Part shown: positions 51,524-61,421 of the stretch, in pieces
How the letters are laid out: each line of letters begins with the position of its first letter
Numbering within the stretch: position 1 is the stretch's first letter
Source of the DNA: Eubacterium sp. MSJ-21
GTDB taxonomy: Bacteria; Bacillota; Clostridia; Lachnospirales; Lachnospiraceae
Direction: 5' to 3'
Length of the DNA: 64,000 nt
Assembly: GCF_018918185.1 (NCBI RefSeq)
Contig: NZ_JAHLPZ010000002.1
Coordinates: 415,441-479,440, forward strand
Program-made: the position numbers and the translations under genes
The notes under the pieces: generated by a model
Seen by the model: the letters and a program-made list of their open reading frames with translations, nothing else
The model's database searches: none
What the model was told of the DNA's origin: nothing

Positions 51524-54500
51524 GATTTTTCTCCGTTTCCTTCCTTATCTAAGAGAATGACATTTGCCTCTCCATAGATCTGCTTTAATTTCTCTACCAA
51601 ATCCTCACTGGCATCAACCCGGTATAAATCCGGAAGCTGCTTGAGCTTGATATTTTGCTCCTGTCCTTCTCCGTTTGGTTTGATCAATACTTTCACGATC
51701 ACCCGTCCCGGATACTGCCGGAGCGTCGCATAGAGTGCCTGCTCCTGCTGCATATATTTCTCCATTTCTGTGAAACGAAGCCACAGTTCCTTACCAACTG
51801 CCATGCGCTCCTGACGGATTTCATCAAAGGTCGTCATCTTTGAAAAAAGCAGCTTTCCGCCCCGCTCATCGACCGATGCATTTCCCTTGATCAGTACCTT
51901 TGCATCCTTCACAAACCGGTTTTTATTCTGCCGGTAATCTCTGGCGAACACAACAACCTCAACCGTCCCATACAAATCCTCGATTGTCAGAAATGCCATC
52001 TCATCACCATTGCGTGTTGTCTTTTTTGTAATCTCTGTGAGCAGACCGCCGATCGTGTAGCCGGATTTATCCACAACACGCTCACGTTCATCAAATTCCA
52101 CGTCTGCCTCCGGATTCTCGTCCTCATCGGTATCTGCCAGAAATGCTGTCGACTTCGCGGTTGTATATTCTTCTATAATATCCAGATCATCCTCAAGCGG
52201 ATGTCCGCTTACATAGATACCAAGAATCTCCTTTTCCTTTGCAAGCAGCTCATCCTTCGGATATTCCTCCACGTCCGGGTAACGTACCTGAAACTCTGTT
52301 TTTTCTTCCTCTCCAAGGAAATCCATCAATGACATCTGTCCGTTCATGGCATTTTTCTTTTCTTTCGCTGTCTGCTCTAACACTGCCGGATAAACCATCA
52401 TCATCTGATGGCGGTTATGTCCGAAGCAGTCAAATGCCCCTGCCAGTATGAAGCTCTCAATCGTACGCTTATTGGCTTCCTTTCCTGAAAGTCTGGTACA
52501 AAAATCCTCCAGACTTGTAAAAGGACCGTTTGCAACAACCTCCTGATGCACAACCTCCGTCACACCATCGCCGATACTTTTCAATCCCGATAGTCCAAAC
52601 CGGATTGCATTTCCATCGACCAGGAAATCTCCGCTTCCCTTGTTGATATCCGGTGGCAGAATCTTAATTCCCAGTGATTTACAGGTCTGGATATAGCCAC
52701 TCATCTTTTCTGTATTTTCACGGACAGATGAAATCAACGCTGCCATGTATTCAACCGGGTAATAAATCTTTAAATATGCCGTCTGATATGCGACAACCGC
52801 ATACACTGCCGCATGAGACTTGTTAAATGCATAGTTTGCGAAATCGACCATATCGTCGAAGATTTTATTGGCTACCGATTCCGGAATGCCGTTTTTGACA
52901 CAGCCCGGCACGTTTAACTCCTCGTTACCATATACAAAATACTGCCGTTCCTTATCCATGACATCCGCTTTTTTCTTTGCCATCGCACGGCGCACCAGAT
53001 CAGAACGTCCCATCGAATATCCGGCAAGCTCCATTACGATCTGCATAACCTGCTCCTGATATACCATACAACCATAGGTTGATTTCAGGATTTTCTCAAG
53101 CTTCGGTGTATCGTAAACAATACTTTCCGGATGCTCCCTGTTTGCCAGGTACTTCGGGATAAAATCCATCGGTCCCGGACGGTACAGCGAAATTCCAGCG
53201 ATTACTTCATCCAGATTTTTTGGTTTTAACTGCTTCATGAAAGACTTCATACCAGCACTCTCCAGCTGGAATACACCGTCGGTCTTTCCTTCCGATAATA
53301 ACTCATAAACTGCCGGATCCGTCAGATCCAGCTCAGACATATTGATCTTCACACCATGATCAGCTTCGATACGATCCAGTGCATCCTTGATAACCGTCAG
53401 GTTTCGCAGTGCCAGGAAATCCATCTTCAAAAGTCCCAGCTCTTCTACCGGATCCTTCTCATACTGACAGACTATACCTCCATCCACACTTCGTGCGAGC
53501 GGTACATATTCCTCTATCGGCTTCTGACCGATGATCACACCTGCCGGATGTACACCGGTATGCCGCTGCAGACCTTCCAGCTTCATCGCCATGTCAAGCA
53601 GCTTTGTCACCTCCGGCTCATTCTCATACATTTCCTTTAAGTCCGGACTTACTTTAAGTGCCACCGGAAGGGTAACATCCTTCACGCCCGGAACCTTGTT
53701 CGGAATTGCTTTTGCAACCTTATCACACAGACTATACGGAAGTGCCATCGCACGTCCAACATCACGCACACACATCTTCGCTGCCATCGTACCGAACGTG
53801 ACAATCTGGACAACCTTTTCCTTACCGTATTTTTGTACAACGTAATCAATGACCTCCTGCCTTCGGTTGACGCAGAAATCAATATCTATATCGGGCATCG
53901 ATACACGTTCCGGATTTAAAAACCGTTCAAAAAGCAACTCATACCTGAGCGGCTCGATATCTGTAATATACAGGCAATAAGACACGATTGAGCCCGCTGC
54001 CGAACCTCGTCCCGGTCCTACCGGAATATCATGACTTTTCGCATAATTGACAAAATCCCACACGATCAGGAAGTAATCAACAAAGCCCATCTGCCTGATC
54101 ATATCCAGCTCATAATGCAGACGGTTCTTTACCTCATCTGTAACCTCCGGATATCGTTTTTTTGCACCCTCCTCGCAGAGCATCGTCAAATAAGAGAAGG
54201 AATCATATCCATCCGGCACATCATATTTTGGAAGCTTGCGCTCGCCAAACACGATCTCGACATTACACATATCTGCAATCTTGTTCGTGTTCTCCAGTGC
54301 TTCCTTTGCATACGGAAACAGTGCTTCCATCTCCTCCGGGGATTTCAGATAAAACTGTCCTTCCTCATAGCGCATACGATCCTCATCATTGACCGTCTTT
54401 CCTGTCTGGATACAGAGCAGGATATCATGTGCCTCCCAGTCCTCTTTGTTGATATAATGGGAATCATTCGTAACAACCATCGGGATACCGGTTTCCTTAG

Positions 54501-55080
54501 ACAACCGCATCACACCCATGTTGACCGTACGCTGATCCGGAATCCCGTGATCCTGCATTTCCAGATAATAGTTTCCCTCGCCAAAGATCTTCAGATGGCG
54601 CAACGCTGCTTCCTTTGCTTTCTCATACTGCTCCTGACGCAGATTTGTCGCGACCTCACCAGCCAGACATGCCGAAAGTGCAATGATACCTTCATGGTAT
54701 TTCTCCAGCACCTCCATGTCCACACGCGGTTTATAATAATAACCCTCTGTATAGCCACGTGTCACAATCTTACAGAGGTTGTGATATCCTTCGTTGTTTT
54801 TTGCAAGCAGTACCAGATGGTAATATCGGTTTTCTCCCTTTACCACCTCTCGGTCAAACCGGGAACCCGGTGCCACATACACCTCACAGCCGATGATCGG
54901 CTTGATTCCATTTGCCTTACATGTCTTATAAAATTCGATCACGCCGTACATCGCACCATGGTCTGTGATTGCAAGAGCATCCATGCCAAGCTCTTTCGCA
55001 CGTGGAACCAGCTCTTTGATCTTTGCGGAACCATCCAACAGACTATACTGCGTATGCACATGTAAATGTGTAAATTTCAT
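51520..55080 (-). CDS. dnaE: DNA polymerase III alpha subunit (DnaE-type)
   Basis: A 1,186-residue replicative polymerase of the DnaE1 class. The N-terminal PHP domain starts THLHVHTQYSLLDGSAKI. The palm catalytic Asp pair lies in MPDIDIDFCVNRRQ, preceded by GPGRGSAAGSIVSYCL, and the AYNKSHAAVYAVVAYQT-like segment (here FNKSHAAVYAVVAYQ) follows. A helix-hairpin-helix region and a C-terminal OB-fold (GGLLTEITKKTTRNGDEMAF) close it. Length fits the family. In Firmicutes this enzyme often works with PolC, which is not in this window. Confidence 0.97.
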   Translation of the reverse strand: MKFTHLHVHTQYSLLDGSAKIKELVPRAKELGMDALAITDHGAMYGVIEFYKTCKANGIKPIIGCEVYVAPGSRFDREVVKGENRYYHLVLLAKNNEGYHNLCKIVTRGYTEGYYYKPRVDMEVLEKYHEGIIALSACLAGEVATNLRQEQYEKAKEAALRHLKIFGEGNYYLEMQDHGIPDQRTVNMGVMRLSKETGIPMVVTNDSHYINKEDWEAHDILLCIQTGKTVNDEDRMRYEEGQFYLKSPEEMEALFPYAKEALENTNKIADMCNVEIVFGERKLPKYDVPDGYDSFSYLTMLCEEGAKKRYPEVTDEVKNRLHYELDMIRQMGFVDYFLIVWDFVNYAKSHDIPVGPGRGSAAGSIVSYCLYITDIEPLRYELLFERFLNPERVSMPDIDIDFCVNRRQEVIDYVVQKYGKEKVVQIVTFGTMAAKMCVRDVGRAMALPYSLCDKVAKAIPNKVPGVKDVTLPVALKVSPDLKEMYENEPEVTKLLDMAMKLEGLQRHTGVHPAGVIIGQKPIEEYVPLARSVDGGIVCQYEKDPVEELGLLKMDFLALRNLTVIKDALDRIEADHGVKINMSELDLTDPAVYELLSEGKTDGVFQLESAGMKSFMKQLKPKNLDEVIAGISLYRPGPMDFIPKYLANREHPESIVYDTPKLEKILKSTYGCMVYQEQVMQIVMELAGYSMGRSDLVRRAMAKKKADVMDKERQYFVYGNEELNVPGCVKNGIPESVANKIFDDMVDFANYAFNKSHAAVYAVVAYQTAYLKIYYPVEYMAALISSVRENTEKMSGYIQTCKSLGIKILPPDINKGSGDFLVDGNAIRFGLSGLKSIGDGVTEVVHQEVVANGPFTSLEDFCTRLSGKEANKRTIESFILAGAFDCFGHNRHQMMMVYPAVLEQTAKEKKNAMNGQMSLMDFLGEEEKTEFQVRYPDVEEYPKDELLAKEKEILGIYVSGHPLEDDLDIIEEYTTAKSTAFLADTDEDENPEADVEFDERERVVDKSGYTIGGLLTEITKKTTRNGDEMAFLTIEDLYGTVEVVVFARDYRQNKNRFVKDAKVLIKGNASVDERGGKLLFSKMTTFDEIRQERMAVGKELWLRFTEMEKYMQQEQALYATLRQYPGRVIVKVLIKPNGEGQEQNIKLKQLPDLYRVDASEDLVEKLKQIYGEANVILLDKEGNGEKS

Positions 55081-55088
55081 CTTATCTC

Positions 55089-55706
55089 CTAGTAATCTTC
55101 TCCATATGGAAACAAATATTTCAAAAATGGCAGGTATTTCGCCAGTTTCTTCCGACGCAGCGGAATTACCTCGTAATTGTGAATATAACGGAACGTGTAT
55201 GCCTCTCCCTTTTTCGCAAGCATGTTCAGATACTTCTCCAGAAGCTTCGCGGAATCCGGGTGCAACAGGCGTCTCGATCTGCCATTCATATAATAATCGA
55301 GAGGCTGTTTCTCATAATATTTGTCCTTGTTATAAATCTTGCAGGCTGCCACACGGTCACAGAACATCTCAATTACATATTCCTTTGGCATCTTGCAGCC
55401 AACCAGCAAATGCTCCGTATCACTCTTATCTACATTATAGTCCACCCAGTACTCCAGATGATGCTTATTTCTTCCCTTGTGATGCAGCCACGAAGAGGTA
55501 TATCCCTTGTCCTCACGCTCCGCATCATTCGGGCTGCGGTTTCCCTGATAGTATTTCGCACCCATCGAAAACTCCGTCCACGAATATTTGGACAGGTCAT
55601 GCAACAGCCCCTGCTTGTATAATCCAACCGCAAAGCAATGTCGCATTACCATGATCTTATGTGCGGTAATCGTTTTCAAATGTTCCAGCCACTTCATTTT
55701 TAACAT
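55089..55706 (-). CDS. DUF5662-like protein
   Basis: A 205-residue soluble protein that resembles the uncharacterised DUF5662 family. His/Asp-rich segments MVMRHCFAVGLYKQGLLHDL and HHKGRNKHHLEYWVDY suggest a metal site, reminiscent of an HD-type fold, but no activity can be assigned. It lies 8 bases before dnaE in the same direction and 18 bases after apbE. The second Met (55697) is an alternative start. Confidence 0.65.
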   Translation of the reverse strand: MLKMKWLEHLKTITAHKIMVMRHCFAVGLYKQGLLHDLSKYSWTEFSMGAKYYQGNRSPNDAEREDKGYTSSWLHHKGRNKHHLEYWVDYNVDKSDTEHLLVGCKMPKEYVIEMFCDRVAACKIYNKDKYYEKQPLDYYMNGRSRRLLHPDSAKLLEKYLNMLAKKGEAYTFRYIHNYEVIPLRRKKLAKYLPFLKYLFPYGEDY

Positions 55707-55724
55707 CTCTTTTCGCCTTCTATC

Positions 55725-56807
55725 TTATTTCTGTGCAGCCTGAGCCGAATGATACTGTTCCCTCAGTCCATCCGTCACGGTCACCTGGTTTTCCTTATCA
55801 ATAAATACTGCCTCTGCCTTGTACTTCTGTAACAGTGGCAAGGACTTCTCATAACCGAGCACATAGCACGCCGTCGACAATGCATCACTATACAGGCCAT
55901 TCTGACATACAACCGTCACGGAAGAAAGTCCTGACTCCGCCGGATATCCGGTTTTGCGGTCTAAAATATGATGATACCGTGTACCATCCTTTTCAATATA
56001 TTTCTCATAATCACCGGAGGTAGATACACAGGTGTTACTGTCCGAAGCAAACTCCAGATATCCGATCCTATCCTCCGCGTCACCCTGCGGATCACGGATA
56101 CCAACCCGGAATGCACTGCCATCCTGTTTTGCTCCATACACGAGCACGCTTCCACCAACACTGATCGTTCCGCCGCTTACAGAATCCTCTTTTAATATCT
56201 GTTCCGCAATATCAAGCGCAAATCCTTTGCCAACTGCGCCAAGATCAAGCACCATATCCGGCCTGTCAATCGTCACATTCTTCGATGCATCAATCGTCAC
56301 TGCCTCATATCCGGTCTTTGCGAGTATCTCCGCTATCTCTGTATCCGTCGGGACACGAAAATCTTCCTCGGTTGCCGACTCAATATTCCAGAGGTTTGCC
56401 AGCGGACGAATTGTAATATCTAATGCGCCCCCGCTGTCCCGGCATATGTTATTCGCCTGCGTCAATGCCAGATACAAAGTATCCGAAACCTCCGTAGCCT
56501 TCCCTGCCATATATGTGTGGTTCAGCTTATACAGGGCACTACCCTCCTGCCGCCACGAGATTTCCTGTTCATCCAGCTCTTTGATTGCCTGTTCAAGCTT
56601 CGCATACTCTGTATCCTGTGCCCCATACAGACTGACCGACACAGATGTTCCCATCGCAAAACTGTACGTTGTCTGTCCATCCGCAAGCGAATCCCCTTTC
56701 GATATACCCTCACGTACATTCATCCAACGATACAGTACAATCAAAAGTCCGGCTACAGCAAACATGCCAATCGCAACTGCTATTTTTCTACCAATTCCCT
56801 GCTGCAT
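55725..56807 (-). CDS. apbE: FAD:protein FMN transferase
   Basis: ApbE attaches FMN covalently to threonine in RnfG/NqrC-type subunits, using FAD and Mg2+, outside the cytoplasmic membrane. The 360-residue protein has an N-terminal membrane segment (AVAIGMFAVAGLLIVLYRW). The catalytic core has SFAMGTSVSVSLYG, LDLGAVGKGFALDIAEQIL, GGSVLVYGAKQDG and YHHILDRKTGYPA, plus SDALSTACYVLG. There is no lipobox Cys, so anchoring is by the uncleaved helix. Its substrate protein is not in this window. Confidence 0.94.
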   Translation of the reverse strand: MQQGIGRKIAVAIGMFAVAGLLIVLYRWMNVREGISKGDSLADGQTTYSFAMGTSVSVSLYGAQDTEYAKLEQAIKELDEQEISWRQEGSALYKLNHTYMAGKATEVSDTLYLALTQANNICRDSGGALDITIRPLANLWNIESATEEDFRVPTDTEIAEILAKTGYEAVTIDASKNVTIDRPDMVLDLGAVGKGFALDIAEQILKEDSVSGGTISVGGSVLVYGAKQDGSAFRVGIRDPQGDAEDRIGYLEFASDSNTCVSTSGDYEKYIEKDGTRYHHILDRKTGYPAESGLSSVTVVCQNGLYSDALSTACYVLGYEKSLPLLQKYKAEAVFIDKENQVTVTDGLREQYHSAQAAQK

Positions 56808-56808
56808 A

Positions 56809-57048
56809 TCAATGATGATATCCTTCCATTCGTTTTGTATATTCGTCGAGCTGTTCTTTTAACTTCTTATATTCCTTCTCCTTTAACTCCCCTGCTGTCT
56901 GATATTCTGCCAGCTTTATCTCAGCCTGCTTCCGCGCGGTAATCGCCAGATCCTTATAGTTGTTCTCCAGATTGATCTGGACTTCATGAAATAGCGCCTC
57001 TATCTCTTTTTTTGCCTGACTCGTTTTTCCAAATAACAAAACATTCAC
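56809..57048 (-). CDS. Small coiled-coil protein upstream of apbE
   Basis: A 79-residue charged protein predicted to be almost entirely coiled coil (AKKEIEALFHEVQINLENNY, ELKEKEYKKLKEQLDEYTKR). No family recognised. Its stop is one base before the apbE start, so it is real in the operon context. A GGAAGTG site precedes its ATG. Confidence 0.55.
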   Translation of the reverse strand: MNVLLFGKTSQAKKEIEALFHEVQINLENNYKDLAITARKQAEIKLAEYQTAGELKEKEYKKLKEQLDEYTKRMEGYHH

Positions 57049-57132
57049 TTCCTTTTCCCGGGAATTTCAAAACATTTGTTCGCATAATTATGTTTTAGTA
57101 TACCATTTTTTAGTCCTTATTTCAATGTATGA

Positions 57133-57161
57133 TTGAAAGTCCCCCCGCTTTTTGATAAAAT
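57133..57161 (+). promoter_or_regulatory. Predicted sigma-A promoter of the ABC-F gene
   Basis: TTGAAA (57133-57138), 17-base spacer, TAAAAT (57156-57161), 42 bases before the ATG. The leader is too short to hold an attenuator typical of antibiotic-induced ABC-F genes. Confidence 0.7.
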
Positions 57162-57203
57162 GCTCTGGTAGAATTTGTTTGAAACACGCAGGAGGAATTT
57201 ATC

Positions 57204-59129
57204 ATGCTGTTAGCATGCCAAAATATATCAAAAGCATTCGGCACAAAGGAAGTTTTAAAAGATATCAACTTCCATGTCAACGAAAAAGAAAAGATTGCGA
57301 TTGTCGGTATCAATGGTTCCGGGAAGACGACGCTCCTTAAAATCATCATGGGGGAAGAATCGGCTGACAGCGGACAGATTGTTATCGCCAAAGATACAAC
57401 GATCGGTTATCTGTCCCAGCATCAGGATATCTCCTTTGACAATACCATCTATGGTGAAATGCTTGCAGCCAAACAGTACATCCTTGATTTAGAGGCGAAC
57501 ATCCGTCGTCTGGAACAGGATATGAAGCATGCCGAAGGTGCGCAATTAGAAAAGATTTTGGAGACCTACAACCGTTTGAGCAGCAAATACGACCGGGACA
57601 ACGGTTATTCCTATGAGAGCGAAATCACAGGCGTCCTGAAAGGACTCGGCTTTGGTCCGGAGGACTATGACCGTCACATCAATACATTATCCGGTGGACA
57701 AAAAATGCGGATTGCACTTGGACGTCTGCTTCTGACACGGCCGGATATCATCATCCTTGATGAGCCGACAAACCATCTGGATATGCCAAGTATTTCGTGG
57801 TTAGAATCCTTCCTGTCATCCTATCCTGGCAGCGTGATTGTTGTCAGTCACGACCGCTATTTCATTGACCGGATTGCGACACAGATCGTTGAAATCGACA
57901 ACAAAAAAGCGACCATCTACCACGGAAACTACACCTTCTTTGCGTCCAAGCGCGCGGAAATCCGTGCCAATATGATGAAAGCCTATTTAAACCAGCAACA
58001 GGAAATCAAGCATCAGGAAGCAGTCATCACAAAGCTAAAACAGTTTAACCGGGAGAAATCTATCAAGCGTGCGGAAAGCCGGGAAAAGATGCTGGATAAA
58101 ATTGAAGTTTTAGATAAACCAACCGAAGTTGCATCTGAGATGCGATTAACACTGGAGCCATCCGTCGAGAGCGGAAATGACGTCTTAACTGTCACCCATC
58201 TGGCAAAATCCTTCGGCACAAACTGTCTGTTCAAAGATCTCGATTTCGATATCAAGCGTGGCGAAAAAGTTGCCTTAATCGGCGGAAACGGAACCGGAAA
58301 AACAACGATCTTAAAGATGGTCAATCATTTTGTGCCAAAGGATGCCGGAACGATTGCCCTTGGCTCACGTGTCCATATTGGTTATTACGACCAGGAGCAT
58401 CAGGTACTCTCTCTGCATAAGACTATCTTCGAGGAAATCAGCGATGCTTACCCGGATCTGACAAACACAAAAATCCGTAATGTACTGGCAGCCTTTTTAT
58501 TTACCGGAGATGACGTATTTAAGAAGATTGAAGATCTAAGTGGTGGAGAGCGAGGACGTGTATCTCTCGCCAAGCTTATGCTCTCCCCTGCCAATTTCTT
58601 AATCTTAGATGAGCCGACAAACCATCTGGATATCCAGTCCAAGGGTATCTTAGAGGATGCAATCCGCAGTTATACAGGAACCGTATTTGTTGTCAGCCAT
58701 GACCGTTATTTCATCAACCGGATTGCAACCCGGATTTTGGAATTAAAAGACGAACAGCTTTACAGCTTTATCGGAAATTACGATTATTATGAAAGCCACA
58801 AGGATCAAGTGTACGAGGCAGCTGCGCCGAAACAGACGGATGCTTCGGCAAATATAGTAACAGCATCATCTGCCGCTCCTTCCGGCAAGGATGATTACAA
58901 AAAACAAAAGGAAGAACAGGCACGACTTCGTAAAAAAGAAAATGATATCAAAAAAACAGAACGAAAGATTGAAGAAACAGAGGCAGCAATTGCACAGATT
59001 GATGAGGAATTTCTAAATCCCGAATATGCAACGAACTCCGCAAAATTAGGCGAGCTGTCAAAAAAGCGCGAAGAGCTGGAAGAAACGCTCTCCGCACTTT
59101 ACGAGGCCTGGGAGGCCCTGCTCGCTTAG
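57204..59129 (+). CDS. ABC-F family ATPase (YdiF/Uup-like)
   Basis: A 641-residue soluble protein of two ABC ATPase domains and no membrane part, acting on the ribosome. First Walker A is VGINGSGKTTLLKIIMG, with signature LSGGQKMRIALGRLLL and Walker B IIILDEPTNHLD. The charged interdomain linker (HQEAVITKLKQFNREKSIKR) is the P-site tRNA-interaction motif region. Second Walker A is GGNGTGKTTILKM, signature LSGGERGRVSLAKLML and FLILDEPTNHLD. The end is a coiled coil (KKQKEEQARLRKKENDIKK). Length and tail fit translation-factor ABC-F (YdiF type) better than a resistance protein. AGGAGGAATTT precedes the ATG. Confidence 0.9.
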   Translation: MLLACQNISKAFGTKEVLKDINFHVNEKEKIAIVGINGSGKTTLLKIIMGEESADSGQIVIAKDTTIGYLSQHQDISFDNTIYGEMLAAKQYILDLEANIRRLEQDMKHAEGAQLEKILETYNRLSSKYDRDNGYSYESEITGVLKGLGFGPEDYDRHINTLSGGQKMRIALGRLLLTRPDIIILDEPTNHLDMPSISWLESFLSSYPGSVIVVSHDRYFIDRIATQIVEIDNKKATIYHGNYTFFASKRAEIRANMMKAYLNQQQEIKHQEAVITKLKQFNREKSIKRAESREKMLDKIEVLDKPTEVASEMRLTLEPSVESGNDVLTVTHLAKSFGTNCLFKDLDFDIKRGEKVALIGGNGTGKTTILKMVNHFVPKDAGTIALGSRVHIGYYDQEHQVLSLHKTIFEEISDAYPDLTNTKIRNVLAAFLFTGDDVFKKIEDLSGGERGRVSLAKLMLSPANFLILDEPTNHLDIQSKGILEDAIRSYTGTVFVVSHDRYFINRIATRILELKDEQLYSFIGNYDYYESHKDQVYEAAAPKQTDASANIVTASSAAPSGKDDYKKQKEEQARLRKKENDIKKTERKIEETEAAIAQIDEEFLNPEYATNSAKLGELSKKREELEETLSALYEAWEALLA

Positions 59130-59130
59130 G

Positions 59131-61410
59131 TTAAAAATATGTTTTTTCGAACTGATCGACCGGCATCGGTTTTGCAAAATAATAGCCCTGGAACAACGTA
59201 CATCCAAGCTCGCGCATATACTGAAGCTGGTCATTTTGTTCGACGCCCTCCGTCACTACGTGGATATCCAGCTCCTTTGCAAGATTCAGCACCATTTCCA
59301 AAATCATCCGGCTCCGTTCCGGATCTTCATTTCTACGCAAAAATTCCATATCTATCTTGATTGCATCCAGATTCATATCCTGCAGCATATTCAAGGACGA
59401 ATAGCCCCGTCCAAAATCATCCATCACTACATGGAAGCCATATTGCCTGAGTTTATCAATTAGTTCCAGATGCTTTGTGGCATCCTTCATGACTGAAGTC
59501 TCGGTAATCTCAAGATGCAGCTTATCCGGATTGATTTCATAGCACTCCACCAAGGTTGTCAAAGTTGTATAAATATCCAGAAAATAAAAGTCCTTCGGCG
59601 ACACATTTACCGATATGTAATACTGTTCTTTCCCCTGTGCTTTCCAGCGTTGCAGCTCCTTACAGGCTAAATCCCATACATACTGATCCATCGCACTGAT
59701 AAGCCCCGACTTCTCAAATACATCCACAAACTCCTCCGGTAACATCATTCCATGTACCGGCCGGAACCAACGAACCAGTGCTTCCGCACCAAGCATTGTT
59801 CCCTGCTCATCCACCTGTGGCTGCAAATATAGCCGAAATTCCTGTTTTGCTATTGCAGAGCGAAAATCACTGACCATATGCTGTCGCTCCAGCATCTGTT
59901 TTCGCAATTCATCATCATAATATGCAATGGACTGCTGATAATCCCCCTTAATCGATTCAATTGCCAGAAATGCCCTGTCACAGTAGACAGATATCGGTGT
60001 TTTGATGTTCCTGATTGGACAGATTCCGGTATAAATCCGTGCGTGGTAAGAATTATTATCTCCAATACGGCTGATCATATCCAGTTCTTCAAGATACCGC
60101 TCATGGTTCAGTTTTTCATCACGTACGCAAACTGCAAACCGGTCTGCGGAAAGTCGCGCCAGTAAGGTATCGCCCGTTGCCAGATTCCGGAACATATTTG
60201 CCAATGACCGTAACACCGCATCCCCGCGTTCAATTCCAAACACATCATTGATAATTTTAAAATTCTGTATATCAGCACACAAAATGCTATACTTCACATT
60301 TGGATTTGCGACGATCTGCTGCTCAACAGTTTCATAAAAATGCTCACGGTTGAACAGACCTGTCAGCGAATCATAATTACTCCTGTAGCGTTCTTCCTCC
60401 AGTTTTTTCCGATGTTCTGTTTCATCATGCAGTACATAATAACAACCAATAAAACGATTGTCTTCATCCCAGATTCCCCGATATCGTGCAGCAAAAAAAT
60501 TCTGTTTACCATTGATTTCTGTCTCGCCCTGCCAACTGCATTCCTCGATTTCTTCCGGTTTACGATCACCCTTCCACGACCGGTAATAGTTCTCGATCAC
60601 ACGAGTATCTTTATCTACATGAAATACCTGTCTGGCATACACATTGGCATAGATGCATCGTCCTTTGATATCCATGCAGACAACACCATCTGTGAAGTTT
60701 TGTACCACCATAACAAGTGTTTTCTCCACCAACCCCTTCGGCACATACTGAAATGTAATATAATAGATGCCGGCAGCGGTAATTCCGTAAAATAACACAG
60801 AGTAATCAAACTCCAGGTTGAGCACCTCATAAACAACATTTGTTGCAATCATGAGCAAAAAGCAATACAAAATTGCATAATACTGTTTCATATAAATTCG
60901 TGCCGCCTTATAGATTTCATAGGCTAACAGCAGAAATGTCATAACTGCAAACACATACACGAACAACTTGTGATATGAATATAGCCACGTTCTTGAGGTG
61001 ACTTTGTAATAATATCCCTCTGCTTTATCTCCGGATAATACAACCGAAAATAACATCTGATTATATACATTAATGCCACACAGAATCCCGTCAATCGCTA
61101 TCAATATCCCAAGGATTAAACCTCCACGTTTGTTGACAAACGTCTCCTGTGTAAAATCATTAATATAAATAAAAAAGCATATCAACAGGAAATCACTGCA
61201 CCAAAAATACAAGCCATACGACGCCAATGCAACTGTATCATTGATATCCAGAATCGTCATGGCATAAAACAAAATGGTTGATGCAGCTACAATATGAAGC
61301 CGTACCACATCCTTCGCAACCTGTGTCTGTTCTATCTGCTTGATCATAATAATGCGATATGCCAACAAAACAATCATAATCAGCATAATCGCTAACATCG
61401 CACTCTTCAA
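59131..61410 (-). CDS. Membrane GGDEF-EAL protein, GGDEF degenerate (paralogue 1)
   Basis: A 759-residue cyclic-di-GMP enzyme. About eight membrane helices in residues 1-230 suggest a ligand-sensing membrane module, and a PAS-like region (VVCMDIKGRCIYANVYARQV) follows. The GGDEF domain (SILCADIQNFKIINDVFG) has lost the motif: SADRF stands where GGDEF should be. The EAL domain keeps GAEALVRW, SVNVSPKDF, LHLEITETSVM, VVMDDFGRGYSSL, KIDMEFLR and VTEGVE. It is therefore likely a phosphodiesterase, with the GGDEF as regulatory domain. It is 11 bases after its paralogue and one base from the convergent ABC-F stop. Confidence 0.88.
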   Translation of the reverse strand: MKSAMLAIMLIMIVLLAYRIIMIKQIEQTQVAKDVVRLHIVAASTILFYAMTILDINDTVALASYGLYFWCSDFLLICFFIYINDFTQETFVNKRGGLILGILIAIDGILCGINVYNQMLFSVVLSGDKAEGYYYKVTSRTWLYSYHKLFVYVFAVMTFLLLAYEIYKAARIYMKQYYAILYCFLLMIATNVVYEVLNLEFDYSVLFYGITAAGIYYITFQYVPKGLVEKTLVMVVQNFTDGVVCMDIKGRCIYANVYARQVFHVDKDTRVIENYYRSWKGDRKPEEIEECSWQGETEINGKQNFFAARYRGIWDEDNRFIGCYYVLHDETEHRKKLEEERYRSNYDSLTGLFNREHFYETVEQQIVANPNVKYSILCADIQNFKIINDVFGIERGDAVLRSLANMFRNLATGDTLLARLSADRFAVCVRDEKLNHERYLEELDMISRIGDNNSYHARIYTGICPIRNIKTPISVYCDRAFLAIESIKGDYQQSIAYYDDELRKQMLERQHMVSDFRSAIAKQEFRLYLQPQVDEQGTMLGAEALVRWFRPVHGMMLPEEFVDVFEKSGLISAMDQYVWDLACKELQRWKAQGKEQYYISVNVSPKDFYFLDIYTTLTTLVECYEINPDKLHLEITETSVMKDATKHLELIDKLRQYGFHVVMDDFGRGYSSLNMLQDMNLDAIKIDMEFLRRNEDPERSRMILEMVLNLAKELDIHVVTEGVEQNDQLQYMRELGCTLFQGYYFAKPMPVDQFEKTYF

Positions 61411-61421
61411 TCCTATCTCCC